A stretch of 64,000 bases of DNA from Billgrantia pellis (GCF_008297955.1 NZ_VTPY01000002.1:186001-250000), one strand, 5' to 3'; counted from the first letter of the stretch, positions 17,153 through 29,090 are shown. Notes: generated by a model from the letters alone, not told the origin. Program-made: numbers and translations.

Positions 17153-19981
17153 ATGCCCGACCGCGACGATCAGGAAGAACGTACGCTCTGGCACGCCATG
17201 AGCGGTGACGAGGTGCTTGAGCGCCTCGATGCCAGCCAGAACGGCCTCGGAGCCGAAGATGCGCGAGAGCGGCTAGAGCGGTACGGCCCCAATCGGCTCC
17301 AGCAGGACGAGGGAACGCCATGGTGGCGCCGGCTGCTGGGTCAATTCAACAACGTGCTGATGCTGATCCTGATCGTGGCGGCGGTGGCCAGCCTCTTTCT
17401 CGGCAAGTTTCTCGACGCCTCGGCGATTCTCGGCGTGGTGATCATCATCGCCCTGATCGGCTTCATCCAGGAGGGCAAAGCCGAGAAGGCGCTGGATAGC
17501 ATTCGCGACATGCTCTCGCCCAAGGCCAAGGCGCTGCGCGACGGTCACCAGAGCGAGATCGAAGCCGAAGAGCTGGTTCCCGGCGATATCGTCAGGGTCG
17601 AAGGCGGCGACCGCGTCCCCGCCGACATCCGCCTGCTCGAGAGCAATCGCCTCGAGGCCGAGGAAGCCGCCCTGACCGGCGAATCCACCCCGGTAGACAA
17701 GTCCGATGAGGCCGTCGACGAAGAGGCCGATCTCGCCGAGCGGAGTTCGATGCTGTTCGCCGGCACCATCGTGGCCAAGGGCACCGCCACGGGGGTCGTG
17801 GTGCAGACCGGTTCGCAGACCGAGATCGGACGAATCTCGGAAATGCTACGCGGTGTCGAACAGCTCCAGACACCGCTGGTACAGCAGCTCGACCGGGCGG
17901 GACGCATCCTCGCCTTCTGTATCGTTGGCGCTGCGTTTCTGACCGGCGCCTTCGGCGTACTGATTCATGACCAGCCCTGGGCCGACATGTTCATGGCCGG
18001 CGTCGGGCTTGCCGTGGCGGCCATTCCCGAAGGGCTGCCCGCCATCGTCACCATCTCGTTGGCCTTGGGCGTGCAGTCGATGGCCCACAAGAACGCCATC
18101 GTGCGCCGTCTGCCCGCGGTGGAGACGCTGGGCTCGATCTCGACCATCTTCTCCGACAAGACCGGCACCCTCACCCGCAACGAGATGACGGCCCAGGCCA
18201 TCTGGCTGCCCGAGGGTGAATTTCGCCTCTCCGGCATCGGCTTCGCCCCGGAGGGCAAGTTCCATCTTGCCCCGCGAAACGGCGCGCCGGGCGAGCACGA
18301 CGAACAGGAGCGGCACGGTAAAGAGGAACGGCATGGCGAAGAGGAGGACTACGGCGAGGAAATCGCCTCGGAGGACTACTCCGCCCTCACCCATTTCCTT
18401 CAAGTGGGCGCGCTGTGCAACGACGCCGAGCTATGCCACGAGGACGAGGCGTGGTCGATAGCAGGCGACCCTACCGAAGGCGCGCTGGTCGTCGCTGCCG
18501 CCAAGGCGGGGTTCGATACTCACGACCTCAACGGCGAGCACCCTCGCGAGGACGGGATTCCCTTCGACTCCGAGCGCAAGTACATGGCCACCCTCAACGA
18601 CCTGGAGGGCAAGCGCCTGCTGCTCAAGGGCGCACCGGATCGCTTGCTCGACATGTGCGAAAAGGAGCGCGGCACGGAGGGCGATGTCGAACTCGACCAC
18701 GATACCTGGGAAGCGCGGATACACGAACTCTCATCACGCGGCCTGCGCGTGCTGGCCCTGGCCGAGAAGGATGCCGGAGACGTCTCGGGTGAACTCAAGG
18801 ACGACGATGTCGAGCACGGCCTGACCCTGCTCGGCCTGGTGGGTCTGCTCGATCCCCCGCGAGAAGCCGCCATCGAAGCGGTCGCCAACTGCCAGAAGGC
18901 CGGAATCCGCCCCGTGATGGTAACCGGGGATCACGCCGTCACGGCCACCGCCATCGCCGATCAACTGGGTTTTGCACGGACGGAGCGCGCCCTGAGCGGC
19001 CACGAGATCGAAGCCATGAGCGACGAGGAGCTGGAGCGGGAGATCACCGAGGTCGACGTTTATGCCCGCGCCGCCCCCGAACACAAGCTGCGGCTGGTGC
19101 AGGCCATGCAAGCGCGCGGCGGTATCTGCGCCATGACCGGCGACGGGGTCAACGACGGGCCGGCGCTCAAGCGTGCCGACGTCGGCGTGGCCATGGGCGT
19201 CCAGGGCACCGAGGCGGCCAAGGAGGCCGCCGTGATGGTGCTCACCGACGACAATTTCGCCACGATCGTGGCCGCCGTGGGCGAAGGCCGCAAGGTCTAC
19301 GACAATATCCGCAAGACGACCACCTTCATTTTGCCGACCAATGGTGCCGAGAGCCTGGCCATTCTTCTTGCCATTCTCGCCGGCATCACCCTACCGATCA
19401 CCGGCCTTCAGGTGCTGTGGGTCAACATGATCACGGCCGTCACCCTGGGTATCGCCCTGGTCTTCGAGCATGCCGAGGACAACGTGATGCAGCGCAAGCC
19501 CCGCGATCCGCATGCCCCGCTGCTCGATTTGTTCATGCTATGGCGGGTCATCTTCGTCTCGATACTGCTGGTCGTGTGTGTGTTCGCCGTCTTCAGTTGG
19601 ATCCTGTACGGCCAGGGCGGCAGTGCCGAACAGGCCCGCAGTGGAGCGGTGAACATGCTGGTGGCGGGCGAGATCGCCTACCTCATCAACAGCCGCTACC
19701 TGCTCAACAATACGCTCTCGCTGTCGGGGCTGTTCGGCAGCCGTCCGGTGTTGCTGGCGATCGCGCTGGTCGTCGTGGTACAGCTGGGCTGGACCTACCT
19801 GCCCTTCATGCAGACGGTGTTCGGCATCGAGGGCCTCACGCTGAGCCATTGGGGGGCGATCGTCGGCGCCAGTGTCGCCGTCTACCTGATCGTGGAGGCC
19901 GAGAAATGGGTGCTGCGTCGACGTCAGGCACACACGGAAAGCGATGCCGATCGTGTCGCGACCGCTCCCACCGCTCATTGA
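17153..19981 (+). CDS. P-type cation-transporting ATPase (second of tandem pair)
   Basis: A 942-residue paralogue of the preceding gene. The start at 17153 has a strong AGGAGGAG at 17141-17148. DKTGTLT lies near residue 335, with PEGLP and GDGVNDGPALKRAD also present. Unlike its neighbour it keeps Glu in the M5 NGAE motif and Thr in the M6 NMITA motif, so the ion sites of the pair differ. After the phosphorylation site (about residues 374-412) it has a His/Glu/Asp-rich insert with a repeated RHG-K/E-EE pattern. The gene ends exactly where the convergent hrpB ends. Confidence 0.9.
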   Translation: MPDRDDQEERTLWHAMSGDEVLERLDASQNGLGAEDARERLERYGPNRLQQDEGTPWWRRLLGQFNNVLMLILIVAAVASLFLGKFLDASAILGVVIIIALIGFIQEGKAEKALDSIRDMLSPKAKALRDGHQSEIEAEELVPGDIVRVEGGDRVPADIRLLESNRLEAEEAALTGESTPVDKSDEAVDEEADLAERSSMLFAGTIVAKGTATGVVVQTGSQTEIGRISEMLRGVEQLQTPLVQQLDRAGRILAFCIVGAAFLTGAFGVLIHDQPWADMFMAGVGLAVAAIPEGLPAIVTISLALGVQSMAHKNAIVRRLPAVETLGSISTIFSDKTGTLTRNEMTAQAIWLPEGEFRLSGIGFAPEGKFHLAPRNGAPGEHDEQERHGKEERHGEEEDYGEEIASEDYSALTHFLQVGALCNDAELCHEDEAWSIAGDPTEGALVVAAAKAGFDTHDLNGEHPREDGIPFDSERKYMATLNDLEGKRLLLKGAPDRLLDMCEKERGTEGDVELDHDTWEARIHELSSRGLRVLALAEKDAGDVSGELKDDDVEHGLTLLGLVGLLDPPREAAIEAVANCQKAGIRPVMVTGDHAVTATAIADQLGFARTERALSGHEIEAMSDEELEREITEVDVYARAAPEHKLRLVQAMQARGGICAMTGDGVNDGPALKRADVGVAMGVQGTEAAKEAAVMVLTDDNFATIVAAVGEGRKVYDNIRKTTTFILPTNGAESLAILLAILAGITLPITGLQVLWVNMITAVTLGIALVFEHAEDNVMQRKPRDPHAPLLDLFMLWRVIFVSILLVVCVFAVFSWILYGQGGSAEQARSGAVNMLVAGEIAYLINSRYLLNNTLSLSGLFGSRPVLLAIALVVVVQLGWTYLPFMQTVFGIEGLTLSHWGAIVGASVAVYLIVEAEKWVLRRRQAHTESDADRVATAPTAH

Positions 19982-22498
19982 TCAGGAGCGTCGTTTGGTC
20001 CGCGCCGTGGCCATGGCGGTGAGCGGGTCCTCCGGCCAGGGGTGCTTGGGGTAGCGGCCGCGCATCTCGCGACGCACCTCGGGGTAGCCGTTGGTCCAGA
20101 AGCTGGCGAGATCCGCCGTGACCTGCAGCGGACGTCGGGCCGGCGAGAGCAGGTGCAGCAGCACCGCCATCCGTCCCTCGGCGATTCGCGGCGACTCCCG
20201 CCAGCCGAAGGTCTCCTGCAGCTTCACCGCCAGCACCGGCGCCCGGCCCTCCAGGCACGGCGTGTAGTCGAGGCGTATCTGCGAGCCGCTGGGTACCTCG
20301 AGGCGCTCCGGCGCCAGCGCATCGAGCCGGCTGCGCAGCGACCAGTCGAGGCTATCGAGCAGAAAACGGCCCAGCGGCAGCCGTGCCAGCGCGTCGAGGC
20401 TTCTGATGTCGTCGAGGTGCGGCCCCAGCCAGGCTTCGAGATCATCGAGCAGCGCCGGCGGCGACCAGTCGGGCCAGGCCTCCTGATCACAGCGAGTGCC
20501 CAGCTCGCGACGCAGCAGTGCCACCCTGCCACGCAGCTGTTCGGCGCTTTCATCGAAGGGCAGCTCGCCGCGACGGCGCAGGGCCTCGAGCAGCGCCTGT
20601 CGCACGGCGTCGGGTGGCAGCGACTGCAGCGGCTTGCGCTCCAGCACCACCGTCCCCAGGCCGCGCACCTGCTCGCCGACCAGACGCCCCAGCTCCTCCG
20701 ACCACGCTAGGCTCGTCCGCCACTCGCGGGACTCGGGAAACAGCGCCTCGAGCCGCGGTCGCTCGATGGCCACGCCACGAAAGATTCTCGCCCCGCTGGC
20801 CTGACCGTCGAGATCGGCGGCCACCAGCAGCTCGGCATGGGCCAGCGGATGGCGCTCAGGCAGCGTCGCCAGCCCACCGGATGCCAGACGGAAGCGCCCC
20901 GGCCCGACGTCGTGATGGATACGCTGCGCCACCCGGTCCGGATAGGCCAGCGCCAGCAGCTCCCCCAGCGGGGCCAAACTCGAGACCTCCAGGCGCACAC
21001 CGCCGATGCGGGCCAGGCGCTGGGCCTCGCGCTGCCACCGTCGGTGGGCGGCGGGCTGTGCCAGGCGGGCCTGGAGCGTGCGCTCCAGATCCTGTTCGTC
21101 ATCGAGATCCCGTTCCTCCAGCGTCGCCACCAGGGCACAGGCCAGCGGCACGGCGCCGAGCTCGCCGGCACGCGCCAGCATCGCCGCCAGGCGCGGGTGC
21201 GTGGGCCAGCGCACGCAAGCACGGCCCAGCTCGGTGAGCAGGAAGCTCTCGTCCATCAGACCCAGCCGCTGCAACAGGCGACGCCCCGCGGCCAGCGCCC
21301 CGGCGGGCGGCGGCGTGATCCAGGCCAGCCCGGCCGGCTCGACGATGCCCCAGCGAGCCAGTTCGAAGGCCAGCGGGGCGAGATCGGCCTGCAGCATTTC
21401 CGGCTCGCCGTGGGCCGGCAGCGGCTGCTCTTCGGCCCACAGCCGCAGGCACACCCCAGGCCCCTGACGCCCGGCCCGGCCGCGGCGCTGATCGGCGCTG
21501 GCGCGATTGACGCGGCGGGTCTCCAGCCGGCTGAGCCCACTGCGCGGCTGGAACACCGGCACTCGCTCCTGGCCGGCATCGACGACGATGCGTACGCCGT
21601 CCACGGTGACGCTGGATTCGGCAATGGCGGTGGAGAGCACCACGCGTCGCCGACCGTCGGGTTCGGGCCTCAAGGCGCGGCGCTGTTCCTCCAGCGGTAG
21701 GCCCCCGTGCAGCTCGCGCACCGCCAGTTCGGGCTGACGACTCGCCAGCTCCCGCGCCAGGCGGCGGATCTCGGCCACGCCGGGCAGGAACACCAGGATG
21801 TCGCCTTCGCTCAGGGCAAGGGCTTCCCCTACCGCCTTGGCTTGTTGGCCTGCGGCGTCGTCCCTGGAATTGATATGAGTGCTGAGTGGACGATAGCGGG
21901 TCTCCACCGGGAAGCTGCGCCCTTGACTCTCGACCCGCGGCGTCGACTCGCCGAGCACGCCGAGCAGCGCCTCGACATCGAGGGTGGCCGACATCACCAA
22001 CAGACGCAGATCATCGCGCACCGACTGGGCGTCCAGTGCCAAGGCCAGCCCCAGGTCGGCCTCCAGGCTACGCTCGTGGAACTCGTCGAAGACGATACCG
22101 CTCACCCCCTCAAGCAGCGGGTCGTCCTGCAACATGCGCGTCAGTACCCCCTGAGTGACCACCTCGAGCCGCGTGGCAGGCCCTACCCGGCTCTCGCCAC
22201 GCATGCGGTAGCCGACGGTCTGTCCCACTGGCTCGCCCAGGCTTTCCGCCATGAAGCCGGCGGCGAGGCGAGCGGCTACCCGTCGTGGCTCCAGCAGCAG
22301 CAGGCGGCCTTCGCCGCGCTCACCCAGGCACCAGGCCTCGTCGAGCAGCGCCAGCGGCACCCGAGTGGTCTTGCCCGCCCCAGGTTCGGCGACGAGCAGC
22401 GCTCGGGAATGGGCGGTCAGCGCCTGGCGGATCGCCGACAATTGGGCGTCGATGGGCAGTTCGTCGCCTGGCGTCATCGAACTGTCATCTCGCCTCAT
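19982..22498 (-). CDS. hrpB: HrpB, ATP-dependent RNA helicase of the DEAH family
   Basis: An 838-residue superfamily 2 helicase. Walker A is EPGAGKTTRVPLALLDE near residue 41, motif II is DEFHERS, and motif VI contains QRRGRAGRQGPGVCLRLW. The C-terminal third matches the HrpB-specific domain. Cellular substrates of HrpB are poorly known. Two ATGs (22498, 22477) are possible and neither has a strong ribosome-binding site. It is divergent from the GAPDH-like/arsJ pair with only 60 bases between. Confidence 0.92.
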   Translation of the reverse strand: MRRDDSSMTPGDELPIDAQLSAIRQALTAHSRALLVAEPGAGKTTRVPLALLDEAWCLGERGEGRLLLLEPRRVAARLAAGFMAESLGEPVGQTVGYRMRGESRVGPATRLEVVTQGVLTRMLQDDPLLEGVSGIVFDEFHERSLEADLGLALALDAQSVRDDLRLLVMSATLDVEALLGVLGESTPRVESQGRSFPVETRYRPLSTHINSRDDAAGQQAKAVGEALALSEGDILVFLPGVAEIRRLARELASRQPELAVRELHGGLPLEEQRRALRPEPDGRRRVVLSTAIAESSVTVDGVRIVVDAGQERVPVFQPRSGLSRLETRRVNRASADQRRGRAGRQGPGVCLRLWAEEQPLPAHGEPEMLQADLAPLAFELARWGIVEPAGLAWITPPPAGALAAGRRLLQRLGLMDESFLLTELGRACVRWPTHPRLAAMLARAGELGAVPLACALVATLEERDLDDEQDLERTLQARLAQPAAHRRWQREAQRLARIGGVRLEVSSLAPLGELLALAYPDRVAQRIHHDVGPGRFRLASGGLATLPERHPLAHAELLVAADLDGQASGARIFRGVAIERPRLEALFPESREWRTSLAWSEELGRLVGEQVRGLGTVVLERKPLQSLPPDAVRQALLEALRRRGELPFDESAEQLRGRVALLRRELGTRCDQEAWPDWSPPALLDDLEAWLGPHLDDIRSLDALARLPLGRFLLDSLDWSLRSRLDALAPERLEVPSGSQIRLDYTPCLEGRAPVLAVKLQETFGWRESPRIAEGRMAVLLHLLSPARRPLQVTADLASFWTNGYPEVRREMRGRYPKHPWPEDPLTAMATARTKRRS

Positions 22499-22558
22499 AT
22501 ACGATTTGCCATATATTTCGCCACACGACGTTCTTTCCTATAACACGAGAGCCCCGAC

Positions 22559-22873
22559 ATGACCCTCCGCATCGGCATCAACGGTTTCGGCCGCATCGAG
22601 CGCCTGGTACTGCGCACCGGCCGGCCCAACCCGGACCTCGATTTTGTACGCATCAACGACCCGGGCGGCGGTGCTGCCACCTTCACCCACCTGCTCCAGT
22701 TCGACCCGGTATACGGCCAGTGGAGCGGCGGCAGCGATGATATCACGTCGACCGAGGACGCCATCGTGGTGGCCGACGCCCAGGTGAAACTCTACGCCTG
22801 GCACGACAATGAGGACGGCGACGCCTGTCGCGTTTCGGAGCTGGCCGCCAAGGCAGGGATAGTCGACGCATGA
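22559..22873 (+). pseudogene. Internally deleted GAPDH of the arsJ-linked type
   Basis: A 104-residue frame. Residues 1 to about 72 match the N terminus of arsenic-operon GAPDHs (ending in the HLLQFDPVYGQW stretch), and residues 76-104 match the GAPDH C terminus (VKLYAWHDNEDGDACRVSEL resembles [20 protein letters not shown]). About 230 residues, including the catalytic Cys region, are missing, yet the frame is kept. The dinucleotide motif GFGRIGR reads GFGRIER. It should be inactive as a dehydrogenase. Its TGA overlaps the arsJ ATG (ATGA), so it may still act as a translated leader for arsJ. Confidence 0.85.
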
Positions 22874-24075
22874 TCGCCCGCGTTGCCGCCCTGCCCCACG
22901 AGGTTCGCCAGTATCTGTTGGTGACCGGCAACTACTGGGGTTTCACGCTCACTGACGGCGCCCTGCGCATGCTGGTGGTGCTTTACTTCCATGAGCTCGG
23001 CTATTCCGCGCTGGAAGTGGCGCTGCTGTTCTTGTTCTACGAATTCTTCGGCGTGGTGACCAACCTGGTGGGCGGCTGGTTGGGTGCGCGGCTGGGGCTC
23101 AATCGCACCATGAATCTGGGCCTGGGCTTGCAGATCGTCGCCCTGGCCATGCTGCTGGTACCCACGGTCTGGCTCACGGTGCCCTGGGTGATGGCAGCCC
23201 AGGCGCTCTCGGGCATCGCCAAGGACCTCAACAAGATGAGCGCCAAGAGCGCGATCAAGGGCCTGGTGCCGGCAGGCGAAGAGGGACACACCTCGCTCTA
23301 CCGCTGGGTGGCGCTGCTCACGGGCTCGAAGAACGCGCTCAAGGGGGTGGGCTTCTTTCTCGGCGGGCTACTGCTCACCCTGATCGGCTTCCAGGGCGCG
23401 ATACTCGCCATGGCGTTGATGCTCGTCGGCGTGCTCGGCCTTTCGCTGCTGCGCCTCGACGCTGACCTGGGCCGGGCCAAGGCCAAGCCCAAGTTCCGCG
23501 ACATTCTCTCCAAGAGCCGGGCGATCAATATTCTCTCGGCGGCGCGGATGTTCCTGTTCGGCGCCCGCGACGTCTGGTTCGTGGTGGCGCTGCCGGTGTT
23601 CCTCGCCACCCAGTTCGGCTGGGATCACTGGCGGGTGGGGGGGTTCCTGGCGCTGTGGGTGATCGGCTATGGGGCGGTGCAGGCGGTGGCGCCACGGATC
23701 ACCGGGCGCACGGCGGGACGCGGCGCCGCCATCGCCTGGGCCGCAGCGCTGGCAGCCCTGCCGGCGCTGATCGCGCTTGGCCTCACGTTGGAATGGCAAC
23801 CGTATGTGGTGCTGCTGGGCGGGCTCCTGCTGTTCGGCGCGGTGTTCGCGGTGAACTCCAGCCTGCACAGCTTCCTGATCGTGCGCATGGCGCGCTCGGA
23901 TGGGGTCTCGCTGGACGTAGGCTTCTACTACATGGCCAATGCCATGGGCCGGCTGGTCGGCACCCTGCTTTCCGGCTGGCTCTACATGACCGGCGGCCTC
24001 ACCGCCACGCTATGGGTGTCGAGCGCCATGCTGGTGGCCACGGTGGCGATCAGCCTGGCGTTGCCGAAGGCATGA
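22870..24075 (+). CDS. arsJ: ArsJ, organoarsenical efflux MFS transporter
   Basis: A 401-residue MFS protein with about eleven to twelve membrane segments and the ArsJ-typical GIAKDLNKMSAKSAIKGLV segment followed by LLTGSKNALKGVGFFLGG. ArsJ is known to export 1-arseno-3-phosphoglycerate made by a GAPDH encoded next to it. Here the neighbouring GAPDH gene is collapsed, so any substrate would have to come from a housekeeping GAPDH. No arsR or other ars gene is in the window. The start overlaps the preceding stop by four bases. Confidence 0.9.
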   Translation: MIARVAALPHEVRQYLLVTGNYWGFTLTDGALRMLVVLYFHELGYSALEVALLFLFYEFFGVVTNLVGGWLGARLGLNRTMNLGLGLQIVALAMLLVPTVWLTVPWVMAAQALSGIAKDLNKMSAKSAIKGLVPAGEEGHTSLYRWVALLTGSKNALKGVGFFLGGLLLTLIGFQGAILAMALMLVGVLGLSLLRLDADLGRAKAKPKFRDILSKSRAINILSAARMFLFGARDVWFVVALPVFLATQFGWDHWRVGGFLALWVIGYGAVQAVAPRITGRTAGRGAAIAWAAALAALPALIALGLTLEWQPYVVLLGGLLLFGAVFAVNSSLHSFLIVRMARSDGVSLDVGFYYMANAMGRLVGTLLSGWLYMTGGLTATLWVSSAMLVATVAISLALPKA

Positions 24076-24120
24076 CTGGCTCTCAGGCCAGTGGAAACTA
24101 CGACAAGCCACCTTCCAACG

Positions 24121-24789
24121 CTAGCGGGACTTTACACCGCAACCCTTGAGTATCACCTGGGTCAGGAACCGGGTGATCCGCTCCACGTCGTCGTCCGAGA
24201 TCTCGTCCTTGCCGGTGATCCCCAGCACCTGGGCCTCGAAGTCGGCGTAGTGCTGGGTGGCCGACCAGATCAGGAAGATCAGCCATACCGGATCGACCGG
24301 ATCCATCAGACCCCGCTCGGCCCACTGCTCGAAGATTCGTGCCCGGGTCTGCACCCACTGGCGCAACTCGCCACGCAGATAGCCCTGCAGGAAAGGCGCA
24401 CCGCCAAGTATCTCCGCGGCGAACAGGCGCGACCCCTCCGGGTGCTGACGGGAAAGCTGCATCTTGCTGCGGATGAACGCCTCGAGCACATCGGCCGGGT
24501 CGTCCTCCACGCTGATGTCGTCAAGCAGCGCGTTCCAGCGCGCCATCATTCGCTCGAGCAGGCGAACGTAGAGACCGCGCTTGTTGCCCATGTAGTAGAG
24601 CACGTTGGACTTGGGCAACCCCGCTGCCTCGGCGATGGCCTGGACGCTGGCACCGCGGTAGCCGTATTGGGCAAAGACCCGTTCAGCGGCCGACAGAATG
24701 GAGCGCTCGTTGCGCTCGCGGGTGGCGCCGTTGCTTTCACTGCTCTGGGATGGGCGTTGCAAGGTCTCGGTTTCGGTCGCGTCTGTCAT
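24121..24789 (-). CDS. TetR-family regulator of RutR type, probable purine-catabolism regulator
   Basis: 222 residues from the ATG at 24789, which has an AGGGG ribosome-binding site; the frame continues further upstream but the fold starts here. The TetR helix-turn-helix is clear (ILSAAERVFAQYGYRGASVQ, then AEAAGLPKSNVLYYMGNK), followed by a RutR-like C-terminal domain (RIFEQWAERGLMDPVDPVWL). It is divergent from xdhABC. A near-perfect match to the E. coli RutR box lies in the intergenic region, so autoregulation and control of xdhABC are likely; the effector could be a purine or pyrimidine and is not known. Confidence 0.88.
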   Translation of the reverse strand: MTDATETETLQRPSQSSESNGATRERNERSILSAAERVFAQYGYRGASVQAIAEAAGLPKSNVLYYMGNKRGLYVRLLERMMARWNALLDDISVEDDPADVLEAFIRSKMQLSRQHPEGSRLFAAEILGGAPFLQGYLRGELRQWVQTRARIFEQWAERGLMDPVDPVWLIFLIWSATQHYADFEAQVLGITGKDEISDDDVERITRFLTQVILKGCGVKSR

Positions 24790-24975
24790 CGACGGCCCCT
24801 GCCTGGTGGTTCTGTGAAGCAAAGAGAGTGCCCGAGGCGGACGTTTCCTGCAAATACGGCCATGGCAGACGTGCCGCGGCAGGAGGAAGATCTTACCGGA
24901 GCGCTGCGGCGGGCTTCGCCGTGAGCGATTCCCAGGCTTGCAAAGTGCGACATTCTGGCCCATGCTCAATACATC

Positions 24976-24991
24976 CTGACCACTTGGTCAA
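24976..24991. promoter_or_regulatory. RutR-type operator before xdhA
   Basis: CTGACCACTTGGTCAA agrees with the published RutR consensus TTGACCA-N2-TGGTCAA at 13 of 14 defined positions. It sits 115 bases before the xdhA start and 187 bases before the divergent tetR start. The 316-base intergenic region holds no other feature I can support. Confidence 0.75.
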
Positions 24992-25105
24992 CAGGTGGCG
25001 AACCCACCGATCCGTGCGAACGACTACGTCAGGTCTGCGAACACAAGGCCAACGCGAGACATCGACGTGAGTCTGTCAACAAGAGAGTCCACAAGAGACA
25101 AGGCG

Positions 25106-26567
<1,462 letters not shown>

Positions 26568-26584
<17 letters not shown>

Positions 26585-29090
26585 GCTTTCGCCTTCTAAG
26601 GCGCCCGAAGCCGCGCCCGAGTCTAAGGCGCACGAAGCCGCGCCAGAGAATATAGACACCACCGCCGATGTGAGCCCGGAGTCGGAAACTGCCCGCCACG
26701 AACTCGAAGGCCGTATCCAGGGCGCCAGCCCGCTGGCGCGGGATACCGTCCATGCGGCACCGCATCCGCACGCCCGGGCACACGAGAGCGCGATCAAGCA
26801 TGTGACCGGCCGTGCCGCCTACATCGACGACCTCAAGGCGCCTGCCGACACCCTGCACGTGGCGCTGGGGCTGTCCCCCGTCGCCCACGGCCGCCTGACG
26901 CGGCTCGACCTGGACAAGGTACGCGCGATGCCGGGCGTCGTTGACGTCATCGGCTTCCATGACGTACCGGGCCATACCGATATCGGCCCCGTGTTCCCCG
27001 GCGACCCCATCTTCGTCGAGGAGGAGATCAGCTACGTCGGCCAGGTGATGTTCGCCGTGGCCGCCGAGAGCCATCGCGCCGCGCGCGAGGCGGTGCAGGC
27101 GGCAGTCGTGGAGATCGACGAGCAGCCGGCCTGCCTCGACCCGGTCGCCGCCGCCGAGCGCGGCGAATTCGTGCGCCCCACCCACGTTCAGCAGAGCGGC
27201 GACTGGGAGCAGGCACTGGCCAATGCCGCCCACGTGGTCGAAGCCGAGCAGTTCGTCGGCGGCCAGGAGCACTTCTATCTGGAGGGCCAGGCCTGCCTGG
27301 TGCAGCCCACCGAGGACGAGGGCGTGATCGTTCACACCTCCAACCAGCACCCCAGCGAGACCCAGAAGCTGGTCGCCGAGGTGCTGGGCATTCCGTTCCA
27401 CGCCGTCACCGTGGAGGTTCGCCGCATGGGCGGCGGCTTCGGCGGCAAGGAGACCCAGGCCTCGCCCTGGGCCTGCATCGCCGCGCTGATCGCCCGTCGC
27501 ACCGGCCGCACTACCCGCTTGCGCCTGCCGCGGGCCGACGACATGCGCGTCACCGGCAAGCGCCATCCGTTCCACAATCGCTACCGGCTGGGTGTGGACG
27601 ACCAGGGCGTAATCCAGGGCGGCGAGATCACCGTGATCGGCGACTGCGGCTACTCCCCCGATCTCTCCGACGCCATCGTCGACCGCGCCATGTTCCACAG
27701 CGACAACGCCTACTCGCTGGGCGAAGCCCGCGTGACCGGCCATCGTTCGCGTACCCATACCGCCTCCAACACCGCCTTCCGCGGCTTCGGCGGCCCCCAG
27801 GGCATGATGGTGATCGAGGCGGCGATGGACGACATCGCCCGTCGCATCGGCGAAGACCCGCTGACGGTGCGCAAGCGCAATTTCTACCGCCCCGGCCGGC
27901 AGACCACCCATTACGGCCAGCAGGTGGATCAGATCGCCCTGCTCAAGGAACTGGTCGAGCAGCTCGAGACCAGCAGCGACTACTGGGTGCGGCGCCGCGC
28001 CATCACCGAGTTCAATGCCGAGAGTCCGATCGTCAAGCGCGGCCTGGCGCTGACGCCGGTGAAATTCGGCATCTCCTTCACCGCCAAGCACCTCAATCAG
28101 GCCGGCGCGCTGTTGCACGTCTATACCGACGGCAGCGTGATGATCAACCACGGCGGCACCGAGATGGGCCAGGGGCTGCACACCAAGATCTGCCAGGTGG
28201 TGGCCCGCGAGCTGGGGCTGGATACCGACGAGGTGCGCATTACCGCCACGCGTACCGACAAGGTACCCAACACCTCACCCACGGCAGCCTCCAGCGGTGC
28301 CGACCTCAACGGCCAGGCCGCGCGTGACGCCTGCCTGAAGCTCAAGCAGCGCCTGTTCGACTTCGCCCATGAGCATCTCTACAAAGATCAGGGGCTCGAC
28401 CGCGAGGACATGCGCCTGGAGGCCGGCCACCTCGTCGCCGGTTACGGCGAGAGCGAGCGTCGCATCCCCTGGGGCGAGCTGGTCCAGTCCGCCTACCTGA
28501 ACCGCATCTCGCTCTCCGAGAAGGGCTTCTACGCCACGCCGCTGATCCACTACGACCGCAACGTCGGCCAGGGCCGCCCGTTCTACTACTACGCCTTCGG
28601 CGCCGCCGTGGCGGAGGTCAGCGTCGACACCCTGACCGGCGAGTACCAGGTCGACCGGGTCGATATCCTGCACGACGTGGGCGACTCGCTGAACCCGGCC
28701 ATCGACCTCGGCCAGGTGGAAGGCGGCTTCATTCAGGGCATGGGCTGGATGACCAGTGAAGAGCTCAAGTGGAACGACGCCGGCCGGCTGATCTCCGACG
28801 GCCCGGCGACCTACAAGATCCCCACCTACGGCGACCTGCCGCCGGTGTTCAACGTCAAGCTGATGGAGGGCCACCCCAACTCCATGGCCAGCATCTACCG
28901 CTCCAAGGCCGTCGGCGAGCCGCCCTTCATGCTCGGCATGGCGGTGTGGTCGGCGCTGCGCGACGCCCTGGCGAGCCTGACCGACTACGCCGAAGCGCCG
29001 CGGCTCGACACCCCGGCCACGCCGGAGCGGGTGCTGATGGCCGCCGAGGCCCTGCGCAGCCGCTATGACACCGCGCAGGGAGCGGTGTGA
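26568..29090 (+). CDS. xdhB: XdhB, xanthine dehydrogenase molybdenum subunit
   Basis: 840 residues. It carries the Moco-binding motif MGGGFGGKETQ and the catalytic-Glu region KAVGEPPFMLG near the C terminus. The first 65 residues or so form an Ala/Glu/Pro-rich tail with a repeated APE-SKA/APEN pattern before the conserved HESAIKHVTGRAAYIDDL; most family members begin near that motif. A later start would fall after the xdhA stop and no good one is seen. It is translated in overlap with xdhA, and its stop overlaps the xdhC start. Confidence 0.94.

Noticed and set aside
24075..24092. ACTGGC/GCCAGT hairpin between arsJ and the tetR gene
   Set aside because: The stem is only 6 bp with no T-run on either strand; too weak to call a terminator.
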